A stretch of 5,150 bases of DNA from Collinsella sp. Lineage in GTDB: Bacteria; Actinomycetota; Coriobacteriia; Coriobacteriales; Coriobacteriaceae. The translations under genes were made by a program, and so were the position numbers. The notes under the pieces were generated by a model. It was not told the origin of the DNA and searched no databases. It saw only the letters and a list, made by a program, of their open reading frames with translations. The stretch covers positions 1 to 5,150 of the forward strand of contig JAIJJM010000198.1 of the NCBI GenBank assembly GCA_022728415.1. The letters are read 5' to 3'. Every line of letters begins with the position of its first letter. Within the stretch, counting starts at the first letter, position 1. Shown piece after piece: positions 1 through 5,150 of this stretch.

Positions 1-316
1 GTTCCAGGTCGCGCGCATCGCAGGACTCCCCGATTAATCGGCCGCCGGGAGCATGGACCGCGCGCTCGGCATTGACTCCATTCAGGCGCTGCTTCACCTC
101 GAAGAGCCGCGCACGGCCAGGAATGCCATAGCTCTTCAGCGAAGGTGAGACCGCCAGACAGATTGTCTTATCGGTGCGGGTTTCATCGGCCACCACCAGA
201 TGCGTGGTCAGCGGGTCAAGCCCACGCGCCGCGCACTCCACCGAGGCATAGAAGGACTTGAGGTCAATGGCGATATAGGTATGTTCACGTTGCGCCGATG
301 CCCTCTCGCCAGCCAT
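1..316 (-). CDS. Y-family DNA polymerase, partial (5' part only)
   Basis: The N-terminal 105 codons of a translesion DNA polymerase of the UmuC/DinB/ImpB type; the gene runs off the left edge. Family members copy across damaged DNA with low fidelity, usually during the SOS response. Visible motifs are the palm signature IDLKSFYASVE (residues 17-27), where D18 should be the first metal-binding aspartate and Y23 the likely steric-gate residue, then VVADETRTDKTICLAVSP (41-58) and SYGIPGRARLFE (62-73). The second catalytic acid pair (SxDE) lies outside the window. I chose the ATG at 316 over the in-frame ATG at 322, because GGAGG at 325-329 is 8 bases from 316 but only 2 from 322. A LexA-type box lies about 50 bases upstream. 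Sequence style matches SOS polymerases of actinobacteria and firmicutes. Family is near certain; the exact subfamily is not. Confidence 0.93.
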   Translation of the reverse strand, partial: MAGERASAQREHTYIAIDLKSFYASVECAARGLDPLTTHLVVADETRTDKTICLAVSPSLKSYGIPGRARLFEVKQRLNGVNAERAVHAPGGRLIGESCDARDLE

Positions 317-349
317 CGCCATCACCTCCCTATCGAAACCAGCCCGACC

Positions 350-358
350 AGCATACCA
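350..358 (-). promoter_or_regulatory. Extended -10 promoter candidate for the Y-family polymerase
   Basis: On the minus strand this reads TGGTATGCT, an extended -10 element (TGn followed by TATGCT, 4 of 6 matches to TATAAT). No convincing -35 hexamer lies 17 bases upstream, which is acceptable with an extended -10. Transcription would start near 343, giving a leader of about 27 bases that contains the GGAGG ribosome binding site. The SOS box at 365-380 falls just upstream of the -10, where LexA would block polymerase. Assignment is by pattern only. Confidence 0.45.
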
Positions 359-364
359 GAACAG

Positions 365-380
365 TCGAACATTTGTTCGA
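365..380. promoter_or_regulatory. LexA-binding SOS box
   Basis: The sequence TCGAACATTTGTTCGA is a 16-base site whose two 6-base arms are perfect inverted repeats around ATTT. It matches the Gram-positive/actinobacterial SOS consensus CGAAC-N4-GTTCG at every defined position. It ends 49 bases upstream of the polymerase start at 316 and covers the -35 region of the candidate promoter. LexA bound here would repress the polymerase until DNA damage triggers RecA-stimulated LexA cleavage. It is also about 165 bases downstream of the endonuclease stop, too far from the R-M promoter to suggest that it controls the cassette. Confidence 0.88.
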
Positions 381-466
381 TATAAACTTCAGCGAAGCTC
401 AGACATCCCGTCTCAGATCTCCGACACAAGGCTCGGCAGCGCTAAACCCGGATGACTCGCTCGAAG

Positions 467-504
467 TCGGTCTCACCGGCCATAGCGATAGCCGGCGAGA
501 CCGA
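467..504 (-). terminator. Strong hairpin after the R-M operon, possible terminator
   Basis: The arms TCGGTCTCACCGGC (467-480) and GCCGGCGAGACCGA (491-504) pair over 14 positions with a single mismatch, around a 10-base loop (481-490). On the minus strand the hairpin begins 39 bases beyond the endonuclease stop, a natural terminator position, and it separates the R-M operon from the SOS promoter that follows. There is no T-run after it on either strand, so it is not a classical intrinsic terminator. U-poor hairpin terminators are reported for high-GC bacteria. It could instead be a structured or processing element. Confidence 0.5.
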
Positions 505-543
505 TGCCCTCTCGTTTCATGCGCGAAAGGCGCAATAGCGGGT

Positions 544-2658
544 TCACACTATTTCATCAATGAACTTGTCCCTCCATTGAAGGTCGAAATTGCTTTTGTC
601 GACCTCGAACAGATCGTGGACACGCTGCATTACCGTGTCATATTGCGAACTTCTATCCATCAAGCCACAGAGTTCCAGACTGCTAATGGGCATGATCACC
701 ACGTTGTCTGTATATGCCGCGCCAGCAGTGGTCGATTGCAGCGGCACCGAGGCAACGGCCTTCCAGATGTTAATGGTATTGGCATCAAATACATCGGCGA
801 TGAAGAATGTCGTGACCCGCCGGTCCGTCTTACGAGCCTCCTCATCCACCTTCAGGTTCACGGAATGCCGTAATACCGGTTCCCACTCGCCTCGCTTTTG
901 GCTGTTTACATTCATTAGCGTAGCTTCAAGCATGGTGACATCATGCTTACTTTCAATCACGATATCGCCCTGTCCGCCTCCCGCATGGTTGAGCGGCTCG
1001 AAGTCAGCCGATAACGTGAGATTATAGCTGGAAAGGAGATTGAAACGTTTGCCTGAGAAGTAATACCAAGCCAGCCCAACGATGAACTCGTAAATGGTCG
1101 GGACAGTTGCATCTTCACAGACCTCCTGCTTGATGCGCTTGTCATTATTTCTGTCGCCAAATAGGGCAAGCAGCTCTTTCACTCTTTCGACAGGATATTG
1201 GTTCGCAACGAAAACTTCGAATTCCTCCCACCGTCTACGACGGGTAATATCAGGGATGTCCTCAGGCGCAGCTCCGCCAAATGCTTCACTGATGTGCTCT
1301 TTAATCTCGTCAAGCGACTCCTGCAGACCAAGAATGTCGCAAAGACTGAAATTACTACAAAAGTAACTACTCACTCCCTCTTCGTATTCATCATAACTTT
1401 CGTAGTACGGAACAACCTCGTCATCCATGCTACCGAAGATTTTGGGCTTCAAATCGGCTGCGTTGAAAATACATGCGCACAGTTCGTGATAAGCCAGTTC
1501 GACGTATCCGTTTTCAAAGCTGATGAGACCCGAGGCTTTGAAAATACGCTTCGTGGTATCTGAATATTCGCGCAACGTATCCCAGAATTTTGAAATCGCA
1601 AATTGTCGGTATAAATAGTCGTTGATATCGGAGGAAAACATGTCCTCGTTCCCATCAAGGAAATCCTGGACATCTGGACGATCACCGGTTCGAGTATCAA
1701 ATACATTTCGCCCGAATCCGAATGCCTTGTTCAGCACAGAACGATTTGACTCATAATACGTAAGTAGAAGGTCTAATTTTTCAGGAGTCCGGTCAACGGT
1801 AAATTCGAATATACACTGATAAAACCCATAATAGATATTTACCGTTCTTGCTGATTTCCGGTTCAGAAAATATTGTTTAAACACGTCATACGTTAACTGC
1901 TGATCAATATTGATTTCATCGGGAGTGGAGACAGCATGGTTGTGGAGCTGCCCCTCTACCGAAAAATTATCAATATACCGATCGACGTCGTCAATGTTGC
2001 TGTACGGACTGCTTCCTTGCACCATGCCGAAAAAATCATCTTCTGATAGGCGAGACTTGCGCAGCAACGCGTAGACGCCCATAACGAATGGGGCATAGTA
2101 TCGTTCCCCGGCCTTATCAAAAATTCGCAACTTGAGCAACTGCCGCAGATAGAGGATATTCTCCTTATTCAACGATAGCAATCGTTCCAAACCGTCTTCA
2201 TGTAGAGGAATACGATCGAGCAAAATATTGCCAACCGGCGAGATGTTCCGCCGCCCATCCGCAAACCCTAGTTTGACAAGATTACTGGTATAGTGACGTG
2301 CGCGATCCTCCACGCCTTCGTCAAAGTTGATATCCACATTCGCATACTCGTCACCGTGAGATTCGAGCCATTCCATATCGGCTCTATCAATTGCTGCTTC
2401 CAATGCAGGATATTCGTGTATCGTGGATATGAGCTCATCATATTTGGGGTGGTCCTTGAAAACATCCGGAAACATGCCAATCGCATGACGATAGAACAAG
2501 ACCTGTGCCGGACTGTTTGGCATTGCTCTCCACGGCAAATCCTGATTGGCACGAATGGTGTTTAGGATACTGAGATACCCCCGCATGGCAGCAATCACAT
2601 CATTTCTACGACCATTGGTGTCAAAAAGGTTGAAAATATGCCCCTTGGATACTTTCAT
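544..2658 (-). CDS. AlwI-family type II restriction endonuclease
   Basis: A 704-residue protein that I assign to the AlwI/BstNBI/MlyI/PleI endonuclease family, whose members recognise short asymmetric sites and cut outside them. The nuclease core is C-terminal: GGGQGDIVIES (560-570) supplies acidic D565, and MLEATL (576-581) supplies E578 followed by A-T580, giving a D-x12-E-x-T pattern in place of the textbook D-ExK. It is followed by EWEPVLRHS (591-599), the conserved E-P-x-x-R-H segment of the family. Before the core, PTIYEFIVGLAWYYFSGKR (520-538) matches the family helix. Residues 119-149 (RHYTSNLVKLG...ISPVG) look like a family DNA-recognition helix pair, by inference. The start at 2658 has GGGAGG 6 bases upstream. 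The gene is last in the operon, 69 bases after the second methylase. Cleavage specificity cannot be read from sequence; GGATC-like is only a guess from the AlwI relationship. I see no frameshift or stop, so it should be active. Confidence 0.85.
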   Translation of the reverse strand: MKVSKGHIFNLFDTNGRRNDVIAAMRGYLSILNTIRANQDLPWRAMPNSPAQVLFYRHAIGMFPDVFKDHPKYDELISTIHEYPALEAAIDRADMEWLESHGDEYANVDINFDEGVEDRARHYTSNLVKLGFADGRRNISPVGNILLDRIPLHEDGLERLLSLNKENILYLRQLLKLRIFDKAGERYYAPFVMGVYALLRKSRLSEDDFFGMVQGSSPYSNIDDVDRYIDNFSVEGQLHNHAVSTPDEINIDQQLTYDVFKQYFLNRKSARTVNIYYGFYQCIFEFTVDRTPEKLDLLLTYYESNRSVLNKAFGFGRNVFDTRTGDRPDVQDFLDGNEDMFSSDINDYLYRQFAISKFWDTLREYSDTTKRIFKASGLISFENGYVELAYHELCACIFNAADLKPKIFGSMDDEVVPYYESYDEYEEGVSSYFCSNFSLCDILGLQESLDEIKEHISEAFGGAAPEDIPDITRRRRWEEFEVFVANQYPVERVKELLALFGDRNNDKRIKQEVCEDATVPTIYEFIVGLAWYYFSGKRFNLLSSYNLTLSADFEPLNHAGGGQGDIVIESKHDVTMLEATLMNVNSQKRGEWEPVLRHSVNLKVDEEARKTDRRVTTFFIADVFDANTINIWKAVASVPLQSTTAGAAYTDNVVIMPISSLELCGLMDRSSQYDTVMQRVHDLFEVDKSNFDLQWRDKFIDEIV

Positions 2659-2664
2659 GAGGAT

Positions 2665-2670
2665 CCTCCC
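2665..2670 (-). promoter_or_regulatory. Strong ribosome binding site of the endonuclease gene
   Basis: The minus strand reads GGGAGG followed by six bases and then the ATG at 2658. This is the best Shine-Dalgarno in the cassette, stronger and better spaced than those of the methylases and controller, and it fixes the start codon. It overlaps a GGATCC palindrome at 2661-2666. Confidence 0.8.
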
Positions 2671-2727
2671 TTACAATCAGCGATATGCAGTCGCAAAACT
2701 CTCCGCAGCTGGAATTGCCACTTTTCA

Positions 2728-3639
2728 TTAATAGTTTACTATCAGTACTTCTTCACTATTGGAAACTCTGTCTTTAACTTGGTAATTTGAGTTTGAATAG
2801 CTTTTATTCAATGGAATAACTTGATATTTGTCTTTTCGTTCCTTCAACCATTGAATGAGGACTTGATTTTCTCTGCCTTTACTTCGTAGAACATTGGAGA
2901 GGGCGAATCGTATATCACTTTCATCCAGACGGTCTAGAAAAGACAGTAAGGCACATTCGTCGTCTTCGTTCCATCCGCCTTGCTCATTATAGGTTGCACA
3001 AGTAATAAGATATGGAGGATCGGCATAAACGAAATCTCCACTCGTAAGTTGAGCAATATCAAAATCCTTGAAATCACTGCAAGTGAAAAGGCAATTCTGG
3101 GATTGGATTTTCTCTATAAAGGCAGATAACTTGTGGGACATGCTCTCATTGAAATCCCTTTTCCCGGCAGGAAGATTGTATTCACCTTTGCTGTTGAATC
3201 GTATTTGATTATTGAAGGCATAGACTATGAGTACATAGAGCATTATGTAGTTGTAGCTATCTTTCTTCTGCCTTGCATTGAAATCGCTACGAAGTTGCAA
3301 AAAATGGGGTTTATTATACCTACTTAGTCCTTTGCTGCTATCGCAGCCGTAATATGCATACCCCTTCTGGCTTGCAAGAGACAGCTCATAATCATCGATT
3401 ATCTGATGAATGTACTCGAACGTCATGTCATGCCCTAAACGCAATAAGGTCTTGTACAGATTAATTACATTCTCATCTAAATCGTTATAGATCACCTTAT
3501 TTGCTGTGACATTGAGGCCAACATTGCAGCCACCACAAAACAAATCAACGAACTGATCAATCTTCCCGGGGAAGAGAGGCAATATCTGTGGGAGTAGTTT
3601 AAACTTGCCACCAGTGTAATTCAGAGGGGATTGAATCAT
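2728..3639 (-). CDS. D12-class DNA N6-adenine methyltransferase (M2, Dam-like branch)
   Basis: With the start used here the protein is 303 residues. It transfers methyl from S-adenosylmethionine to adenine N6. The motif order is the alpha (D12) type: SPLNYTGGKFKLLPQIL (4-20) is the N-terminal SAM-binding motif X, VDLFCGGCNVGLNV (31-44) is motif I, and ADPPY (206-210) is the catalytic motif IV. FNNQIRFNSKGEYNLPAGKR (142-161) is the conserved segment of Dam/DpnM-type enzymes. An in-frame ATG at 3687 would add 16 residues, but it lies inside the upstream methylase gene, whereas the M at 3639 gives the usual family N-terminus just before SPLNY. The upstream gene ends at 3647, leaving 7 bases and an AGGGA sequence as a modest ribosome binding site. 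The GC content is the lowest in the window, suggesting separate ancestry. It probably modifies one strand of the site cut by the endonuclease. Confidence 0.92.
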   Translation of the reverse strand: MIQSPLNYTGGKFKLLPQILPLFPGKIDQFVDLFCGGCNVGLNVTANKVIYNDLDENVINLYKTLLRLGHDMTFEYIHQIIDDYELSLASQKGYAYYGCDSSKGLSRYNKPHFLQLRSDFNARQKKDSYNYIMLYVLIVYAFNNQIRFNSKGEYNLPAGKRDFNESMSHKLSAFIEKIQSQNCLFTCSDFKDFDIAQLTSGDFVYADPPYLITCATYNEQGGWNEDDECALLSFLDRLDESDIRFALSNVLRSKGRENQVLIQWLKERKDKYQVIPLNKSYSNSNYQVKDRVSNSEEVLIVNY

Positions 3640-3646
3640 GGTTTTC

Positions 3647-4684
3647 TTATCCCTCATTGCAGGTGCATAGGAACAGTCTTTCGGCATTGCCGGTAATACT
3701 TGACTTGCCCGCGGAAAATGGCTTGTAGTCTTCCGAGAAAATCTTCAACTCGCCTTTATTCCGCAATATTCTTACGATATCCTCATCAGCTATCTTGGCG
3801 TTCGAACGGCCGTCTCCTTTAGTGGCCATATTGTTGTAGGACAACAGGATATACCTCGCGTTGATGTTGCCGATCAGATCCTCGAACGTCTCCGTCGCAC
3901 TGCGAGTGCAATACTTGCTTTTGATGGCCTTTCGCTCCATCTTCCTGGCGACTCCGAATACTTCGGGCTTCTCCCAGTGGGCGACGTTTTCGAGCAGATG
4001 ATAGGCATCGGAATATTGGCGGGAGTTATACGGCGGGTCTATATATATCAGATCCGCATGAATGTCCTTGACCAGTTCATTGGCATCCTCATTGAAACAT
4101 TGGTTCCCGGCATTGTTATGCACCTCGGCAAGCGGAACACGAAGCTCAAGCGGTTTATCGAACTTGGCTCCTTTACGATAGGCATCGTAATGCCCGCAGG
4201 TCTTTGCGATTTTGTCCATCGCATAGAGCAGGGAGGCGATAAGTATCGCATGTTCCCTGTCGTTGAGGTCGCCAGCTTGATAGTTGTCCTCGATATCCTG
4301 CCTGATGAAACCGATTTTGGAACAATCGTTATAGCTGAAGTAGGTATCCGCGAAATTATCGGTCATGTAGTTGTCGTCATATTGCGAGATGGCATTATAT
4401 TCGACTACATAATTCACGATCTTTTGCGGATCATAAGTCTCCGCACCGAACCAGGCGTAATTGCACACGTAATTGCTGTACATTATGTCGTTCGTGATTA
4501 CCGTCTTCCCGGGGAAAGCGGAAGAAACCGCGCCAGTGCCGGCAAAGATATCGGCGACGACATCGATCCCCGTGCACTCCTCATCGACCACCTTGGTGAT
4601 AAAAGGCAGGAGCTTGTATTTGTTGCCCAGGTATCTGCGATTGTTAATCAACGTTGTTTTATACAATTTACCCTTGAATCCCAT
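3647..4684 (-). CDS. D12-class DNA N6-adenine methyltransferase (M1, FokI-N-half-like branch)
   Basis: A 345-residue adenine methyltransferase. NNRRYLGNKYKLLPFI (14-29) is the N-terminal SAM-binding motif, ADIFAGTGAVSSAF (44-57) is motif I, and IDPPYNSRQYSDAYHLLE (215-232) contains catalytic DPPY (216-219) followed by the NSRQY...YHLLE extension. That extension is, from memory, characteristic of the branch containing one half of FokI/StsI-type fused methylases, and it is absent from Dam-like M2. The two enzymes are therefore unlikely to be recent duplicates, and I infer that they treat opposite strands of an asymmetric site. The ATG at 4684 follows GGGGGAT at a spacing of about 8. The gene begins 42 bases after the controller stop and runs to TAA at 3647-3649, with M2 starting 7 bases later, so translation may be coupled. 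GC is roughly 45-50 percent in sampled rows. Confidence 0.9.
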   Translation of the reverse strand: MGFKGKLYKTTLINNRRYLGNKYKLLPFITKVVDEECTGIDVVADIFAGTGAVSSAFPGKTVITNDIMYSNYVCNYAWFGAETYDPQKIVNYVVEYNAISQYDDNYMTDNFADTYFSYNDCSKIGFIRQDIEDNYQAGDLNDREHAILIASLLYAMDKIAKTCGHYDAYRKGAKFDKPLELRVPLAEVHNNAGNQCFNEDANELVKDIHADLIYIDPPYNSRQYSDAYHLLENVAHWEKPEVFGVARKMERKAIKSKYCTRSATETFEDLIGNINARYILLSYNNMATKGDGRSNAKIADEDIVRILRNKGELKIFSEDYKPFSAGKSSITGNAERLFLCTCNEG

Positions 4685-4726
4685 TCTCGCTTATCCCCCA
4701 TCACCTTTTTACTCGACGCACTAGTC

Positions 4727-4933
4727 TTAGATCCCTTTGAACAGATCGGAAAGGGGCACATCCAACCCATTCGCTATCTTTTCAATGTTTTTCAAGGCTA
4801 CATTACGCTTGCCTAGTTCGATACTGGCGAAATATGTGCGATCCATACCGATTTTTGCAGCGAACTTTTCCTGGCTCAGGCCCGTCTTATTCCGTAATTC
4901 TCTGATTCTCTTGCCGACTTCCTCAGTAATCAA
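4727..4933 (-). CDS. Xre-family helix-turn-helix protein, probable R-M controller (C) protein
   Basis: A 68-residue single-domain DNA-binding protein. GLSQEKFAAKIGMDRTYFAS (residues 18-37) holds the helix-turn-helix, with the recognition helix near DRTYFASIE (31-39). It is followed by GKRNVALKNIEKIANGL (41-57) and a short C-terminal helix ending in DLF. Size and the RTYxxSIExGxRN pattern are typical of C proteins, which bind as dimers to C-boxes at their own promoter and delay endonuclease expression. It begins with TTG at 4933 and has only a weak, close GGGGG as ribosome binding site, so expression is probably low. I found no better ATG or GTG start. It is first in the operon, upstream of both methylases and the endonuclease, and a promoter with a C-box-like repeat lies 44-72 bases upstream. 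A plain autorepressor role is the alternative. Confidence 0.88.
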   Translation of the reverse strand: MITEEVGKRIRELRNKTGLSQEKFAAKIGMDRTYFASIELGKRNVALKNIEKIANGLDVPLSDLFKGI

Positions 4934-4976
4934 CAGTGCCCCCAGCCGGGTAAAAAACTATCCTTCATTTCAGTTG

Positions 4977-5005
4977 AGAATACAAAACATCGGACTATAA
5001 GACAA
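4977..5005 (-). promoter_or_regulatory. Probable promoter of the controller-led R-M operon
   Basis: On the minus strand TTGTCT (5005-5000) and TATTCT (4982-4977) are spaced by exactly 17 bases. Each hexamer matches its sigma-70 consensus at 4 of 6 positions. Transcription would begin near 4970, leaving a leader of about 37 bases before the TTG start at 4933. It is the only good promoter pair I found upstream of the operon. Strength looks moderate, consistent with a promoter tuned by a controller. Confidence 0.5.
4993..5003. promoter_or_regulatory. C-box-like operator within the R-M promoter
   Basis: The minus strand reads GTCT-TAT-AGTC, matching the controller-protein box GACT-N3-AGTC at 7 of 8 defined positions. 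It also reads CTTATAGTCCG, close to the C-boxes I recall for BamHI-type controllers. It overlaps the -35 hexamer. A wider inverted repeat, GGACT at 4992-4996 and AGTCC at 5021-5025 on the plus strand, encloses the upstream part and might mark a second, weaker half-site. The function is inferred; a repeat this short can occur by chance. Confidence 0.42.
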
Positions 5006-5150
5006 CAGGATTTAAGCAACAGTCCATATTCCGGCGCCATCGGCGAACAGGGTCCGACCTGACGGCTCTGCTCATGCGGCCAGGGGCAAGACCATGGGCA
5101 GCCCCATGCCCCCACCACCCCACAACACGCGATGTAGCCGCCGATTGGTA
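5006..5150. other. Right flank without an identifiable gene
   Basis: GC content rises sharply here, as in the left flank, so this probably belongs to the ancestral chromosome or to another module. A compact dyad CATGGG-CAGC-CCCATG lies at 5093-5108, inside a larger GGGGCA (5083-5088) and TGCCCC (5107-5112) pairing. A plus-strand ATG at 5094, preceded by AGGGG at a spacing of 7, opens a reading frame (MGSPMPPPPHNTRCS...) that stays open to the window end, but only 19 codons are visible and I recognise nothing in them. Minus-strand frames are short or open without motifs. Confidence 0.3.

Noticed and set aside
298..873. Plus-strand open frame of 191 codons covering the SOS region and the 3' end of the endonuclease gene.
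   Set aside because: It runs through the polymerase promoter, the LexA box and the hairpin, has a low-complexity N-terminus, and is antisense to the well-supported endonuclease.
2680..2694. Small inverted repeat GCGA-N7-TCGC between M2 and R as a second controller operator.
   Set aside because: The 4-base arms are too short to separate from chance and do not resemble the element upstream of the controller gene. No convincing promoter lies around it.
3640..3687. Longer start for M2 at 3687, giving a 16-residue extension that overlaps M1.
   Set aside because: The extension has no family similarity and no good ribosome binding site. The family N-terminus begins a few residues before the SPLNYTGGK motif, matching the ATG at 3639.
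3977..4816. Plus-strand open frame of 279 codons antisense to M1 and the controller gene.
   Set aside because: It has no recognisable motif and crosses two minus-strand genes with clear SAM-binding, DPPY and HTH motifs. It is a shadow frame from codon bias on the opposite strand.
4930..5118. Minus-strand frame of 62 codons upstream of the controller.
   Set aside because: Cysteine- and tryptophan-rich with no motif. It spans the operon promoter and ends across the controller start, so it is unlikely to be a gene.
1..5150. Avoidance of GGATC sites as evidence of specificity.
   Set aside because: I found GGATC or its complement at about ten places (for example 2304, 2661, 3017, 3877, 4051, 4428, 4565, 4730, 4840), about what chance predicts, so the window shows no avoidance and says nothing on specificity.
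1..5150. CRISPR array, tRNA/rRNA gene, transposase or integrase at the cassette borders.
   Set aside because: I saw no regularly spaced repeats, no tRNA-like fold, no recombinase motif, and no matching direct repeats between 317-543 and 5006-5150.

Overview
The window carries one complete restriction-modification (R-M) cassette on the minus strand. It sits beside the start of a chromosomal Y-family DNA polymerase gene, also on the minus strand. The left flank is GC-rich: a hand count of the 61-120 row gives about two thirds G+C. The polymerase fragment resembles the SOS polymerases of high-GC Gram-positives, and the LexA-type box upstream of it (CGAAC-N4-GTTCG) is the form used by actinobacteria and firmicutes. 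A bifidobacterium-like actinobacterium is my best guess, but nothing in the window proves the genus.

Layout from left to right. Positions 1-316 (minus) hold the first 105 codons of the Y-family polymerase. It has a strong ribosome binding site, an extended -10 promoter candidate and a perfect SOS box at 365-380. Positions 317-543 are non-coding and include a 14-bp-stem hairpin at 467-504 that could end R-M transcription. Positions 544-2658 (minus) encode a 704-residue AlwI-family type II restriction endonuclease. Positions 2728-3639 and 3647-4684 (minus) encode two different D12-class N6-adenine DNA methyltransferases. Positions 4727-4933 (minus) encode a 68-residue Xre-type helix-turn-helix protein that looks like an R-M controller (C) protein. 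A promoter with an embedded C-box-like operator lies at 4977-5005. The rest of the right flank to 5150 has no gene I can identify.

The transcription order is therefore C, M1, M2, R, with gaps of 42, 7 and 69 bases. I infer that the controller sets the timing, that the two methyltransferases protect the two different strands of an asymmetric site, and that the endonuclease, last in the operon, is made after protection is in place. The cassette has lower and uneven GC content: M2 is the poorest, while M1 and R are intermediate. This fits a horizontally acquired, possibly composite module. Each family is known. What seems least ordinary is the combination: an AlwI-like nuclease with a long N-terminal part, two unfused D12 methylases of different branches, and an apparent single controller-led operon next to an SOS-controlled mutagenic polymerase.
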